Notes under the pieces: model-generated
What the model was told of the DNA's origin: nothing
The model's database searches: none
Seen by the model: the letters and a program-made list of their open reading frames with translations, nothing else
Program-made: the position numbers and the translations under genes
Assembly (NCBI GenBank): GCA_020882975.1
Contig: JAHRFD010000030.1
Span: 1 to 60,288, forward strand
Source: Microcoleus sp. EPA2
Lineage (GTDB): Bacteria > Cyanobacteriota > Cyanobacteriia > Cyanobacteriales > Microcoleaceae
Reading direction: 5' to 3'
Length of the DNA: 60,288 bases
Part shown: piece after piece, positions 1 to 9,568 of the stretch
Position numbering within the stretch: position 1 is the stretch's first letter
Layout: each line of letters begins with the position of its first letter

Positions 1-111
1 GGTGATGTGGTTGGGGATGGGGATGTGGTTGGGGATGGGGATGTGGTTGGGGATGGGGATGTGGTTGGGGATGGGGATGTGGTTGGGGATGGTGATGTGG
101 TGGGTGATGGG
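1..111. repeat. 18-bp tandem repeat encoding PSPTTS
   Basis: Five near-perfect copies of GATGTGGTTGGGGATGGG start at 4, 22, 40, 58 and 76. A degenerate sixth copy follows, and the array runs off the left edge. On the minus strand, in the frame of the GldG-like gene, each unit encodes PSPTTS. It is therefore a coding minisatellite that keeps frame when copies are gained or lost. Confidence 0.9.
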
Positions 112-1400
112 GTGGATGGAGTTGTAGCCGTTTCCGATCGCACTAAAGCTACACCTAATAATAGCGGGCCTTGTCGATCGGTCTTGGGATCGAATTCCAA
201 TTTCCGGGTTGTCAAATCACTTTCGGCCCAACTTTCCTGACTGGTCCAAATCAGGGGTTTTTCCTCGATTCCTTCTACGGCTTGGACTTCCAAAGGACGG
301 GCAAAAGGATAAAATGAAATACCAGTGGCGAAACTTTGAGTAATGGGATGTTGGCCGTAACGTCGGACTGTAGGAACCGTCGGTCCCAGGCCGAATCTTT
401 GGCCAGTCCCGGAAGCATCGATAGCCAAACGACTGTCTAATTTTACGCCCCATTCTTGCAGAAATTTGTCCAATCCGATATTAATGGCTGGGTCTACCAT
501 TAAAAATAAACTGCCGCCGCGATCGAGATAAGCTTTAAGTGCTGTAATTTCTGTATCTGAAAATGGTTTGTCTGGACCTGCAACTACTAAAGCATCTGCA
601 TCTTCTGGTATCTGTTTGCTTTCTGCCAAGTTTAGCGTTTTGGTGTTATAGTATTTGTCTTTCAGAGCTTTTTCAGCTTGCTGAATTCCACCTTGACCTT
701 CTTTTGGCTGGCGTTCTCCTTTACCTTGTAAAAAGTAAACTGTAGGAATGCGAGTGCTGAGTATTTCTTCTAAGCCATTGGTAAGTTTGATTTCAGAAAG
801 CCCTTGATTTGGGTCACTACCAAAAGTAGTACCACCTTTTTGCAACAACTGTTTTCGGTCTCCTGATTGCAGGTAAACTTCTCCGATGGTAGAAATGTTA
901 AATTCCCTGGCTTTTCCCGGTTGGGCGAGGGGGTCTACAAACTCGTATTCAAAATTTTTGCCTCCCTGACGTTTATAGGTTTGCAGCAATTCTTTGGTTT
1001 GGGGGTTTTGGGTTGGGTCAAATACCCAAACTTTGACTGGTTTTTGCAGATTTTGCAATATTTGTTGAGTCTGGGGTGCGAGGGTAAATTGTTTGCTTTC
1101 GGTTAAGTCGATGCGGGTTGGATACCGAAAGGCTACGAAGTTAATTACTCCGAGAATGAGGAAGACAGCTATGGTGGAAATCAGGGCGTTGGTGCTGGCT
1201 TGAGTAGAACGCCGTCCCCAAAAGCCTTGTTCGTAAGTTAAATATAGCAGCCATAGTGCGATCGTCACTGTTCCGCTAATCACCAGACCAACTGTCAGGG
1301 GTTCCCAGGCTGCGGAGACAAAGGCTGCTGTTAATCCCGCTGCTATCAGGAGAGGGCCAAGCCAAAAAATGTATTTGAAATTGTTTTTTCTGGTTTTCAT
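1..1400 (-). CDS. GldG-like ABC transporter auxiliary protein (3' end outside window)
   Basis: The minus-strand frame opens at ATG 1398-1400 and stays open to the left edge, giving 466 codons without a stop. Three hydrophobic segments lie in the first ~100 residues. A soluble, presumably extracytoplasmic region follows, with the family pattern of GldG/IftB-like proteins (RIDLTESKQFTLAP near residue 105, LFLMVDPA near residue 295). At the edge the protein becomes a Pro/Ser/Thr repeat of PSPTTS units encoded by an 18-bp DNA repeat. GldG-type proteins partner an ABC ATPase and permease; here those genes lie just upstream in transcription (2452-6145) but an Rpn gene sits between. The substrate is unknown. 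Identification is by motif and context, and the C-terminus is not visible. Confidence 0.8.
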   Translation of the reverse strand, partial: MKTRKNNFKYIFWLGPLLIAAGLTAAFVSAAWEPLTVGLVISGTVTIALWLLYLTYEQGFWGRRSTQASTNALISTIAVFLILGVINFVAFRYPTRIDLTESKQFTLAPQTQQILQNLQKPVKVWVFDPTQNPQTKELLQTYKRQGGKNFEYEFVDPLAQPGKAREFNISTIGEVYLQSGDRKQLLQKGGTTFGSDPNQGLSEIKLTNGLEEILSTRIPTVYFLQGKGERQPKEGQGGIQQAEKALKDKYYNTKTLNLAESKQIPEDADALVVAGPDKPFSDTEITALKAYLDRGGSLFLMVDPAINIGLDKFLQEWGVKLDSRLAIDASGTGQRFGLGPTVPTVRRYGQHPITQSFATGISFYPFARPLEVQAVEGIEEKPLIWTSQESWAESDLTTRKLEFDPKTDRQGPLLLGVALVRSETATTPSTPSPTTSPSPTTSPSPTTSPSPTTSPSPTTSPSPTTS

Positions 1401-1425
1401 AAAATTGATATTGAAGAATGTTATT

Positions 1426-2328
1426 TTATCCTAAATAAGTAGGCAACCAATCGGTTAAATCTGACATTTTTTTGAACTCAAGCACAGCCTCTCCTAACTT
1501 TTCTAAGTCTTCTAGGGATAATTGACGAATCCGGTTTTCGGTTTCGGGTTCAATTGTTCCTAAACCTTTCACTATTTGACGCAAAATCAACGAAAGTTGA
1601 GCATTTTTTGTCGCCTCTTCTCTTGCCACATTTACTGCACCATGTAGGTTTTGAATCCACATTTCCTGTTTTTCTAATTCTTTTAATTCTTGAGTATCAA
1701 AATTGTCCTCTATTGCTAATTCAAAAGCTTTATAAATTTCGCTATTTTTGTTTATATCTTCAGGTAATCTATCCAGGCTGCTGCTGTTTTTTATGAAGTA
1801 TATCCATTGGTCTGCTGCTGTTGTTAATTCCGACCACTGTTTGTTGAATTTTGGCATTTCGACAAATACTAACTCTATTTCTGTATCGGGATCGTCGGTT
1901 TTTTGTTCTTTTTGTTTGAATACAAATCGTGAAATGACTTCTGTTTGATTGGCAAACATTTCAAAATCGGCAATTTTTAAAGAAATTACTGTTTTTAGTC
2001 TTTCGTGGCGTTCTTCTCCTGTTAATTCCCGGCTGTAAGTTTTGCCACCATTGTACAAAACTCTGTTTCCGAAGGAGGATAAGTGGAGTAATTGAAGTTC
2101 GATGAGAGCGATTTTGTCGCCCTTAATTTTAGCTTTGATATCTAGGTAGGTGTCTGTGACTCCCAAGGTTGCGACTCCTTCCTGGGGGTGGATGATGTCT
2201 AAATCTTGGATGACTGGCTGTGCTTCATAGAGAATTGCGTTTAAAAAATTAATCAGAATGTCTTTGTTTTCGGTGGTCCCGAATATTTTTTTGAATGCCA
2301 AGTCTATTTTGGGATTGATGAATTTCAT
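1426..2328 (-). CDS. Rpn family PD-(D/E)XK nuclease / putative transposase
   Basis: This 300-residue protein begins MKFINPKIDLAFKKIFG, the typical opening of cyanobacterial PDDEXK-type Rpn proteins. I therefore use ATG 2328 rather than the longer frame from 2370. The nuclease core is visible as YLDIKAKI, then ALIELQL (Asp ... Glu-x-Gln). The C-terminal ~60 residues (LILRQIVKGLGTIEPE onward) look like the DUF4351 tail common in these proteins. Relatives are recombination-promoting nucleases and behave like mobile or selfish genes. The frame is intact, unlike the relative at 16964-17800. It separates the ABC permease gene (2452-3252) from its GldG-like partner. Confidence 0.85.
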   Translation of the reverse strand: MKFINPKIDLAFKKIFGTTENKDILINFLNAILYEAQPVIQDLDIIHPQEGVATLGVTDTYLDIKAKIKGDKIALIELQLLHLSSFGNRVLYNGGKTYSRELTGEERHERLKTVISLKIADFEMFANQTEVISRFVFKQKEQKTDDPDTEIELVFVEMPKFNKQWSELTTAADQWIYFIKNSSSLDRLPEDINKNSEIYKAFELAIEDNFDTQELKELEKQEMWIQNLHGAVNVAREEATKNAQLSLILRQIVKGLGTIEPETENRIRQLSLEDLEKLGEAVLEFKKMSDLTDWLPTYLG

Positions 2329-2451
2329 GGCTTGAGGTAATTGGTAGAATGAACTCGGAAAAAAAATCACCTTTAAGTAACTATACTACTTGGGAAATAG
2401 TGCCTGTTTTAAATTCTGGCAATCCTATGTTTGCTGGCTATTTTGTTTTTT

Positions 2452-3252
2452 TTAAGAACGCTGATAGCGCAAGGTATCGATGGATTGGGCGGTGAGAAAT
2501 ACTCCTAAAATAATGTATGTGGCAAACATGATTAAACTACTGGTATCGAAAACTCCCTTGACAAGATTGGTGTAATGTGTTAGGAGCGAAAGTTGTCCTA
2601 ATGCTGCTCCAAAGGGCCCACCGATACCGACTGCTGCTGCATCAATCACCCAGAGAAATAATACTAGAGCGAAGGTGAGGATGGCGGATAAAATTGTGCT
2701 GTCTGTGAGGGAGGAAATAAACATTCCTAGGGACAATACTCCGGCTGCTAGCAAGATTAAGCCGCCGTGTCCTAGGAGAAGAACGGCGGGGGGTACGGGA
2801 GGGGTTGAGGAACTGAGGGCGATCGCCTCGCAAGAGAGCAGGGGCAGCAACATGGTGGTATAAAATGTTAAAACGCCGAGGAGTTTGCCCGTAGCAACGG
2901 CCCAGTTGGTTAAGGGTGATGTGGCTAATAGTTCTAAGGTGCCTCGTTTGCGTTCTTCGGCGTAAAGTCCCATGGAGAGTGCGGGTAATACGAATAATGA
3001 AAGGGAACCCATGATTCGCAGAAATAGTTGCAGGAATTCGTAAGCTACATCTATGGGAGGTTCGGTAATTCCCATTTGATCTCGCTGGGTGACTTGGGGA
3101 ATTAATCCGTCGGGGGCGAGGAGGATTGCTATTAAAAAATAGCCGGTGATTAACCAAAAGACGGCGGCGATGGCATAAGCTAATGGCGATGCAAAGTAGC
3201 TTTGTAGTTCCTTGCGGTAAATCGCGACAATATTACTAATCATTACTAACAT
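2452..3252 (-). CDS. ABC-2 type transporter permease (GldF-like)
   Basis: A 266-residue integral membrane protein with about six hydrophobic segments. It has the conserved cytoplasmic motif [16 protein letters not shown] near residue 100, as in GldF/NosY-type ABC-2 permeases. The start is taken at ATG 3252 ([16 protein letters not shown]). The longer frame to 3381 only adds translated copies of the intergenic GGGAATT repeat and would overlap the end of the ATPase gene. It lies 88 bp downstream of the ATPase (3341-6145) on the same strand, so the two probably form one exporter. The substrate is unknown. Confidence 0.85.
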   Translation of the reverse strand: MLVMISNIVAIYRKELQSYFASPLAYAIAAVFWLITGYFLIAILLAPDGLIPQVTQRDQMGITEPPIDVAYEFLQLFLRIMGSLSLFVLPALSMGLYAEERKRGTLELLATSPLTNWAVATGKLLGVLTFYTTMLLPLLSCEAIALSSSTPPVPPAVLLLGHGGLILLAAGVLSLGMFISSLTDSTILSAILTFALVLFLWVIDAAAVGIGGPFGAALGQLSLLTHYTNLVKGVFDTSSLIMFATYIILGVFLTAQSIDTLRYQRS

Positions 3253-3340
3253 TGGGAATGGGGAATGGGTAATTGGGAATTGGGAATTGGGAATGGGTAA
3301 TTGGGAATTGGGAATGGGGAATTGGGAATTGGGAATGGGT
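3253..3340. repeat. GGGAATTGGGAATGGG intergenic short repeat
   Basis: The whole spacer between the ATPase stop and the permease start consists of iterations of GGGAATT and GGGAATGGG. Repeats of this kind are common between cyanobacterial genes. They extend the permease reading frame artificially as Pro-Asn-Ser-Gln runs. Confidence 0.85.
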
Positions 3341-6145
3341 TTATTCTGTGTCACTAGCGGGGGGTGTTTCGCTGTTGTCACTAGCTTTTTGTTTTTTTTC
3401 TATTTGTCGTTTTTTGGTAAGTGGTGGTTGTTCGGGTGAAGCATCCCTAGGGGGTTGCTTTTTTTTCAATTGTCGATTTGTGACAACTGGTTTCGATTCA
3501 GATTGAGGGTGTGAACTAGATTTTTCGGTGTCTATAACAGATTCTCTTTCTACAACTGGTTTAGGTTCATCATGTTCTAGGGATTCTTCTGTCTCTCTAA
3601 TAGGTTCATGATGGGCGATCGCATTTTCTGTCTGTTTAATAGGTTCATCATGTTCTAGGGATTCTTCTGTCTCTCTAATAGGTTCATGATGGGCGATCGC
3701 ATTTTCTGTCTGTTTAATAGGTTCATCATGTTCTAGGGATTCTTCTGTCTCTCTAATAGGTTCATGATGGGCGATCGCATTTTCTGTCTGTTTAATAGGT
3801 TCATCATGTTCTAGGGATTCTTCTGTCTCTCTAATAGGTTCGTGATGGGCGATCGCATTTTCTGTCTGTTTAATAGGTTCATCATGTTCTAGGGATTCTT
3901 CTGTCTCTCTAATAGGTTCATGATGGGCGATCGCATTTTCTGTCTCTCTAACTGATTCTGGTTCAGAATCTGCGATTAATTCTTGCTTTTCTACAATTTC
4001 CAGAAAATCTGCTACTGATTGCAGTTCGGGTTCCACATCACTATCACTTATCGACTCTTCTGTTGCTAAAACAGGTTCAGAATCTACGATTAATTCTGAG
4101 GTTTCTCTAACAGGTTCAGAATCTACGATTAATTCTGAGGTTTCTACCACAGGTTCAGTCTCTGGGATTAATTCTGAGGTTTCTCTAACAGGTTCAGAAT
4201 CTACGATTAATTCTGAGGTTTCTACCACAGGTTCAGTCTCTGGGATTAATTCTGAGGTTTCTACCACAGGTTCAGTCTCTGGGATTAATTCTGAGGTTTC
4301 TACCACAGGTTCAGTCTCTGGGATTAATTCTGAGGTTTCTACCACAGGTTCAGTCTCTGGGATTAATTCTGAGGTTTCTACAACAGGTTCAGTCTCTGGG
4401 ATTAATTCTGAGGTTTCTACAACAGGTTCAGAATCTACGATTAATTCTGAGGTTTCTACCACAGGTTCAGAATCTACGATTAATGCTGAGGTTTCTCTAA
4501 CAGGTTCAGAATCTACGATTAATTCTGAGGTTTCTCTAACAGGTTCAGAATCTACGATTAATTCTGAGGTTTCTACAACAGGTTCAGTCTCTGGGATTAA
4601 TTCTGAGGTTTCTCTAACAGGTTCAGTCTCTGGGATTAATTCTGAGGTTTCTACCACAGGTTCAGTCTCTGGGATTAATTCTGAGGTTTCTACCACAGGT
4701 TCAGTCTCTGGGATTAATTCTGAGGTTTCTCTAACAGGTTCAGTCTCTGGGATTAATGCTGAGGTTTCTCTAACAGGTTCAGAATCTACGATTAATGCTG
4801 AGGTTTCTCTAACAGGTTCAGAATCTACGATTAATTCTGAGGTTTCTACAACAGGTTCAGTCTCTGGGATTAATTCTGAGGTTTCTACAACAGGTTCAGT
4901 CTCTGGGATTAATTGTGAGGTTTCTACAACAGGTTCAGAATCTACGATTAATTGTGAGGTTTCTCTAACAGGTTCAGAATCTGGGATTAATTGTGAGGTT
5001 TCTACAACAGGTTCAGTCTCTGGGATTAATTGTGAGGTTTCTACAACAGGTTCAGAATCTGGGATTAATTGTGAGGTTTCTACACTCGATTCCGATGCAG
5101 ATTGAGAATCAGTTATTTCCTGTAATGTTTCTGCAACTGCCAAAGTTTTCGCTACTTCCGGTTCAGTTTCAATTAAAACATCTCCCTGCTTCTTTTGGGC
5201 CGTTGTCAGCTTTAAAAACACATCTTCCAAACTAGCGCGATTGCGACGCATTTCGCAGAGTCCAAAACCAGAGGCGATGATAGCTGCGGCAATTTCTCGT
5301 CCCGGTTCTCGATCGGGTTCGCACAGTGCCCGTAGGCGATAACGACCGGCTAAAGACTCTTGATTGGAGATTAATTCGATCGCTCGAACACCGGGTAAAT
5401 TTTCTACCGCAGGTAACAACAGACTGTTCAATAACTCTGGTTCCCCTTCCACTTCCATTTCATAGCCAGAATTAGCCGCCAATTCACCAGTCAAATTTTC
5501 GGGACTACCTGCTGCGACAATTTGACCGCCATTGATGATGGTAACGCGGTTACAAGTCATACTGACTTCCGGCAAAATGTGGGTAGAAAGAATGATTGTG
5601 TGTTGTCCCCCAAGGCTTTTGATTAAATTGCGAACTTCGATGATTTGTCGGGGGTCAAGACCGACGGTTGGTTCGTCTAGGATAATTACCGGGGGGTCGT
5701 GGACGATCGCCTGAGCGATGCCTACTCGTTGCTTAAAGCCCTTGGAAAGTTTGCGGATTAAAACTTTCCGTTTTTCGACCAAGCCACAGCGTTCGATGGC
5801 TGAGGTGACGGAGCGCGCGCGATCGCCCGCGGGTACTTGTTTAATTCGGGCCACAAAAAACAGAAATCCTTCCACTGTCATTTCTGGATAGAGTGGGGGA
5901 TTTTCTGGTAAATAGCCGATGCGCTGTCTGACAGCCATCGAATTTTCGTGAACATCGAGACCGGCGATACGGGCTGTACCGCTGGATGCTGGCAAATATC
6001 CCGACAAAATCCGCATGGTTGTGGTTTTGCCGGCACCATTAGGTCCCAAAAAACCCAGAATTTCCCCTGATTCGACCGAGAAAGACACATCCGCGATCGC
6101 TGCGGTGGAACCGTAAGTTTTGCTTAAGTGTTCTACTTCAATCAT
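3341..6145 (-). CDS. ABC transporter ATPase (GldA-like) with giant 13-residue-repeat tail
   Basis: A 934-residue protein. Residues 1-~230 are a complete ABC ATPase: Walker [11 protein letters not shown] (34-43), signature [12 protein letters not shown], Walker [14 protein letters not shown] and H-loop STH. About 85 residues typical of GldA-like ATPases follow. From residue 356 the protein is almost entirely tandem repeat. There are 26 units of the type [13 protein letters not shown] (residues 356-693), a short spacer, then five copies of a 26-residue unit made of two related 13-mers. A basic tail rich in Lys, Gln and Ser closes it. Family members are usually ~310-340 residues, so two thirds of the protein is extra. 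The tail is strongly acidic and has no hydrophobic segment. It lies upstream of the permease gene. Confidence 0.9.
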   Translation of the reverse strand: MIEVEHLSKTYGSTAAIADVSFSVESGEILGFLGPNGAGKTTTMRILSGYLPASSGTARIAGLDVHENSMAVRQRIGYLPENPPLYPEMTVEGFLFFVARIKQVPAGDRARSVTSAIERCGLVEKRKVLIRKLSKGFKQRVGIAQAIVHDPPVIILDEPTVGLDPRQIIEVRNLIKSLGGQHTIILSTHILPEVSMTCNRVTIINGGQIVAAGSPENLTGELAANSGYEMEVEGEPELLNSLLLPAVENLPGVRAIELISNQESLAGRYRLRALCEPDREPGREIAAAIIASGFGLCEMRRNRASLEDVFLKLTTAQKKQGDVLIETEPEVAKTLAVAETLQEITDSQSASESSVETSQLIPDSEPVVETSQLIPETEPVVETSQLIPDSEPVRETSQLIVDSEPVVETSQLIPETEPVVETSELIPETEPVVETSELIVDSEPVRETSALIVDSEPVRETSALIPETEPVRETSELIPETEPVVETSELIPETEPVVETSELIPETEPVRETSELIPETEPVVETSELIVDSEPVRETSELIVDSEPVRETSALIVDSEPVVETSELIVDSEPVVETSELIPETEPVVETSELIPETEPVVETSELIPETEPVVETSELIPETEPVVETSELIPETEPVVETSELIVDSEPVRETSELIPETEPVVETSELIVDSEPVRETSELIVDSEPVLATEESISDSDVEPELQSVADFLEIVEKQELIADSEPESVRETENAIAHHEPIRETEESLEHDEPIKQTENAIAHHEPIRETEESLEHDEPIKQTENAIAHHEPIRETEESLEHDEPIKQTENAIAHHEPIRETEESLEHDEPIKQTENAIAHHEPIRETEESLEHDEPKPVVERESVIDTEKSSSHPQSESKPVVTNRQLKKKQPPRDASPEQPPLTKKRQIEKKQKASDNSETPPASDTE
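3564..3953. repeat. 78-bp coding repeat, five copies
   Basis: Copies start at 3564, 3642, 3720, 3798 and 3876 and are almost identical; one copy differs by CGTGATG for CATGATG. Each encodes 26 residues (minus strand) built from two 13-mers, [13 protein letters not shown] and [13 protein letters not shown]. It is thus a higher-order form of the 39-bp repeat next to it. The final copy is variant at its right end. Each copy contains a HIP1 site. Confidence 0.9.
4067..5080. repeat. 39-bp coding repeat, 26 copies
   Basis: Twenty-six uninterrupted 39-bp units encode ETS(Q/E/A)LI(P/V)(E/D)(T/S)EPV(V/R/L) on the minus strand. Two main unit types (LIPETEPVV and LIVDSEPVR) alternate in patches, a sign of recent unequal exchange. 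No unit breaks the frame. Confidence 0.9.
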
Positions 6146-6328
6146 TTTTCAGAAGTCAAGCGATGTTAGATTTGAGATTTTCCAAGTTACCCCACGGACT
6201 AATCCGGGGGATTGTGAGTTTAGTCCAGTCAGAACCAAATCTATCACAACAGGCGATCGTACTCGGAAGTGGGAGGATGGTTTTAGGCATCTCCCAGAAG
6301 TATAATGCCTAAGTCCTGACAAAAAAAC

Positions 6329-8005
6329 TCAACTCCGTTTCCAAATCTTAATCTCCCCCAACCAACCAGCACTCACAATCATCTTCCCATCCCCACTAAT
6401 CGCCACAGCACTAACATAGCCAGAATGCCCGGTCAAAGTACCCCTCAAATCCCCCGATCGCACATCCCAAAGCCTAATACTCTTATCCCAACTCCCACTA
6501 AGGAGTGTACTACCATCGCGACTAATTGCCACCGACCAAACCCCATCCGTATGGCCACTCAAACGCCGAATTAACTGCCCATTCCCCACATTCCACAAAC
6601 CAATTGTACCGTTGCCATTTCCCGCAGCCAAACTCTTGCCATCGGGACTAAAAGCTACGGACAAAACCGATAAATTCTTGCCGCTAATCGTGCGAATTAA
6701 TTGACCAGTAGCTAAATCCCATAACTTAATCGAACCATCTTTGCTACCGCTAGCTAATACCCCCCCTAGCCCCCCCTTGCTAAGGGGGGGGATTTGAGCA
6801 GTCGGACTGAGGGCAACAGTATTTACTAAGCCAGAATGCCCGGTCAAAGTCCGTAGCAACTCCCCGGTTTTGAGATTCCAAATTTTAATCGTTTTGTCCC
6901 AACTACCGCTAACTAAAAACTCACCATTGGCACTAATTGTCACACTCGAAACCGCATCGGAATGCCCGCTAAAAGTTTGTAAAATAGCACCATTTGCTAA
7001 ATTCCAAATCTTGACAGTTTTGTCATCGCTACCACTAGCTAAAATCTTGCGATCGGGACTGATAGCTACGGCATTTACTGCTTCCCGGTGACTCCGCAGG
7101 GTAGTTTTCAATTCCCCACCGGGAAAATTCCAAACAGAGATAGTGCCGTTACTATTTCCCGTGGCAAAATAATCAGTTGCCAAGGAAACGGAACTGACTA
7201 CTTCCGCAGGGGCTTTGAGAGTATTTGTAGCAGCAAAGGCGATCGCACTTGCAGACTTGCGGGGCGAATTATTAATGGGATTTGAGGGTGTTCTGGCCGT
7301 GGGAGATTCAGGGACTACTGGCAGCGAAATAGTCGATCGCCATTTCATGAAAGTATTTATTTCTATCCCCGCCGCCACGATTTTATCAGAATTATTCTCA
7401 AGCTTCACAATGCCATTAATTGCGATCAATTTCCCCCCATCGTCGAGCACCGGACCGCCACTCATCCCCGCTCTCACCAAGTTATTGTATACTAATGTAT
7501 AACCGTTCCAGGCAGTCTGACGGCCAGTCAGCAAGCCTTCTGTGGCAATGAAAATCGGCTGTTGGAGGGAACCACCAGATCTCGGCCAGCCCGCCACAAT
7601 CGCCTTTTTTCCCGCAGTTGCTGGGGAATTGGCTAATTGAGCCAGGGGATAGCTTTCAGGGCTGCTGAAGGGGACGATCGCCAAATCCGCACCGGGCATT
7701 CGCCGGATTAAAGTATAATATATAGAGTGAGATTTACCATCGGGAGTAATCACCCGATAATCACCGGCTTTGTCTACAACGTGCCAGTTAGTCAGAATAT
7801 AGTAGGTGTTACCTTTTTTTTCTAGGATGACTCCCGAACCGCCTTTTGGCCCTTCAATGCGGACAGTGACAGCTTTAGCAACGGTTTTAACTTGGTCGGC
7901 GGTTAAGGCTAGGGCGATTTGAGGTAAGGTGAAGGGGAGAAGAGAGATGGTGCTTAGGGCGATCGTCGCACTCAAAACAGCCGGGATTGTTTTGCTGTAA
8001 TTCAT
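6329..8005 (-). CDS. Secreted trypsin-like serine protease with seven WD40 repeats
   Basis: A 558-residue protein with an N-terminal signal peptide (hydrophobic residues ~8-34, ending ALALTA). A trypsin-like domain follows with all triad positions visible: His75 in NWHVV, Asp107 in GADLAIV and Ser182 in GMSGGP. After a Pro/Ser linker, residues ~265-558 form seven WD40 blades ending in VWNF, IWNL, IWNL, LWDL, LWNV, LWDV and IWK. Such proteins act outside the cytoplasm, with WD40 as a probable binding platform; the substrate is unknown. Blade 4 contains an insertion (IPPLSKGGLGG) translated from a dispersed palindromic DNA repeat. Confidence 0.88.
   Translation of the reverse strand: MNYSKTIPAVLSATIALSTISLLPFTLPQIALALTADQVKTVAKAVTVRIEGPKGGSGVILEKKGNTYYILTNWHVVDKAGDYRVITPDGKSHSIYYTLIRRMPGADLAIVPFSSPESYPLAQLANSPATAGKKAIVAGWPRSGGSLQQPIFIATEGLLTGRQTAWNGYTLVYNNLVRAGMSGGPVLDDGGKLIAINGIVKLENNSDKIVAAGIEINTFMKWRSTISLPVVPESPTARTPSNPINNSPRKSASAIAFAATNTLKAPAEVVSSVSLATDYFATGNSNGTISVWNFPGGELKTTLRSHREAVNAVAISPDRKILASGSDDKTVKIWNLANGAILQTFSGHSDAVSSVTISANGEFLVSGSWDKTIKIWNLKTGELLRTLTGHSGLVNTVALSPTAQIPPLSKGGLGGVLASGSKDGSIKLWDLATGQLIRTISGKNLSVLSVAFSPDGKSLAAGNGNGTIGLWNVGNGQLIRRLSGHTDGVWSVAISRDGSTLLSGSWDKSIRLWDVRSGDLRGTLTGHSGYVSAVAISGDGKMIVSAGWLGEIKIWKRS
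6760..6794. repeat. C/G-run palindromic repeat inserted in frame in the WD40 coding region
   Basis: The run CCCCCCTAGCCCCCCTTGC followed by TAAGGGGGGGGATT matches the core of the intergenic repeat at 10139-10226. In the protein it replaces the normal SPDGK turn of a WD40 blade with a Gly/Pro-rich insert and keeps the frame. Confidence 0.8.
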
Positions 8006-8140
8006 TTTTTTTTAAATTTAACATACCAATATCTCAACTGACGAAAAAGTTTTCCGGGTTGTGCTATATTTTGACACAAATTGCAGGTATGGGAATCCTA
8101 GTTATTTACTAAACGCTGTTAAGCAAATGGAAATAAATAC

Positions 8141-8593
8141 ATGGCATTTAAAAACTGGGACAAAGAATTAAGCGAGGAAAATCTCCGAGAGCAAATAGTC
8201 CAAGCAAAAGAAGCATGGAAACAAGCCAAAGCTACAGAGCCTCGCGCCGAATCTGTGTATTATAATCAGTCTGAAGATTTAATTACTATCAAACTGAAAA
8301 ATGGCGCCATTTTTTCTTTTCCTCCAAAGCTGGGACAAGGCTTAGAAGGCGCTTCACCAGAACAACTTGCTGATGTTTGGCTACCCCCTTCTGGTAGCAG
8401 CGTACACTGGGAAAGTTTAGATGTTGATTTTGGTATTCCCGAACTTATCCCAGGTATTTTTGGGACAAAATCTTGGATGGCTGAATTAGGTCGGAAGGGA
8501 GGAAAGGCAACTTCAACCTCTAAATCTGCCGCAGCAAGGCAAAATGGCAAAAAAGGCGGGCGACCTAAAAAGAATATTTCCGTTAATTCTTGA
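8141..8593 (+). CDS. DUF2442 domain-containing protein
   Basis: A 150-residue protein. Residues ~35-105 carry the DUF2442 pattern (VYYNQSEDLITIKLKNGA, then LADVWLPPSGSSVHWESLD). A short tail is rich in Gly, Lys and Arg and ends GGRPKKN, resembling an AT-hook. DUF2442 proteins are often found beside toxin-antitoxin genes and may bind nucleic acid, but the function is not established. The gene stands alone, converging on the pirin gene with a shared terminator hairpin between them. Confidence 0.8.
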   Translation: MAFKNWDKELSEENLREQIVQAKEAWKQAKATEPRAESVYYNQSEDLITIKLKNGAIFSFPPKLGQGLEGASPEQLADVWLPPSGSSVHWESLDVDFGIPELIPGIFGTKSWMAELGRKGGKATSTSKSAAARQNGKKGGRPKKNISVNS

Positions 8594-8626
8594 AATCAAT
8601 TTTTAGCAGTCAGATGTCATCGACTA

Positions 8627-8659
8627 AAATCCCCGACTTCTCAAAGAAGTCGGGGATTT
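8627..8659. terminator. Bidirectional terminator hairpin
   Basis: A perfect 15-bp stem (AAATCCCCGACTTCT / AGAAGTCGGGGATTT) with a CAA loop lies between the convergent genes ending at 8593 and 8671. The ends are A/T-rich, so it can serve both strands. The CCCGACTTC core recurs at 13241-13263. Confidence 0.75.
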
Positions 8660-8670
8660 CGCATTCAATT

Positions 8671-9369
8671 TCATGCCAAATCAAACAGCAAAAATTCAGC
8701 ATCTGCTGTAGCTTCAATCACCAACTCAGACTCATCACTAACCGCAGCACCATCCCCCTGTTCCAAAGCCAAACCATTTAGCAAAACTGAGCCTCGCGCT
8801 ACTTGCACCCAACCATGCCGATTTGACTGTAAAACATGACAAACCCGCGCATCCTTATCCAAAACAGCCGCATACAAATCCACATCTTGATGAATTTTCA
8901 CAGCGCCATCTCTAGCATCTCGCGCCGCCACTAACCGCAACCTTCCCTGTCTTTCCGCTAAGGGAAAATCCCGCTGTTCGTAACTTGGTGTCAATCCATT
9001 CCTATCGGGTAACAGCCAAATTTGCAGTAAATGAACCGGGTCAGTTGGCGAGTGATTGAACTCGCTATGCTTGATACCCGTACCAGCACTCATCCGCTGC
9101 ACTTCACCAGGTTTAATCACCGCACCAGTACCCAAACTGTCCTTATGTTCTAATGCTCCTTCCAACACATAAGTAATAATTTCCATGTCCGTGTGACCGT
9201 GAGTACCGAAACCTTTGCCACCGTTAATGACATCCTCATTAATCACCCGCAAAGAGCGAAAATTCATATACTTGGGGTCGTAATAATTGGCAAAGGAAAA
9301 TGTGTGATAACTGTCCAGCCAACCGTGATTTGCGTGTCCTCTTGCTTCACTTTTGCGAATAGCAATCAT
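8671..9369 (-). CDS. Pirin family protein (YhhW-like)
   Basis: A 232-residue bicupin. The metal-binding residues of pirin/YhhW proteins are in their usual places: His57 and His59 in [10 protein letters not shown], His101 and Glu103 in GIKHSEF. The N-terminus ([20 protein letters not shown]) is diagnostic. YhhW has quercetin 2,3-dioxygenase activity in vitro; the natural role is uncertain. A single gene, convergent with the DUF2442 gene. Confidence 0.92.
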   Translation of the reverse strand: MIAIRKSEARGHANHGWLDSYHTFSFANYYDPKYMNFRSLRVINEDVINGGKGFGTHGHTDMEIITYVLEGALEHKDSLGTGAVIKPGEVQRMSAGTGIKHSEFNHSPTDPVHLLQIWLLPDRNGLTPSYEQRDFPLAERQGRLRLVAARDARDGAVKIHQDVDLYAAVLDKDARVCHVLQSNRHGWVQVARGSVLLNGLALEQGDGAAVSDESELVIEATADAEFLLFDLA

Positions 9370-9568
9370 TTTCCGAATCCTCTGTGAAACCTATAGGGGT
9401 GTTTTTGTTATATTTCAAGTTTAGACCAAGTAAAGCTATTATGGGAAGTACGCACTTTTAAGTTAGGTACTACCCAAAAAGTTACTACCAAAAAATACTC
9501 TGCAACTGAAAGCAAGTATCTAGCTCCCGACAGATTTCAATATTTCCACCGAATTCAACAATCATAAA

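Noticed and set aside
3253..3381. N-terminal extension of the ABC permease
   Set aside because: It is a direct translation of GGGAATT repeats and would overlap the ATPase stop.
3564..5080. Possible CRISPR array because of regular repeats in the ATPase gene
   Set aside because: Repeats are directly contiguous with no unique spacers, are in frame, and encode a regular peptide.
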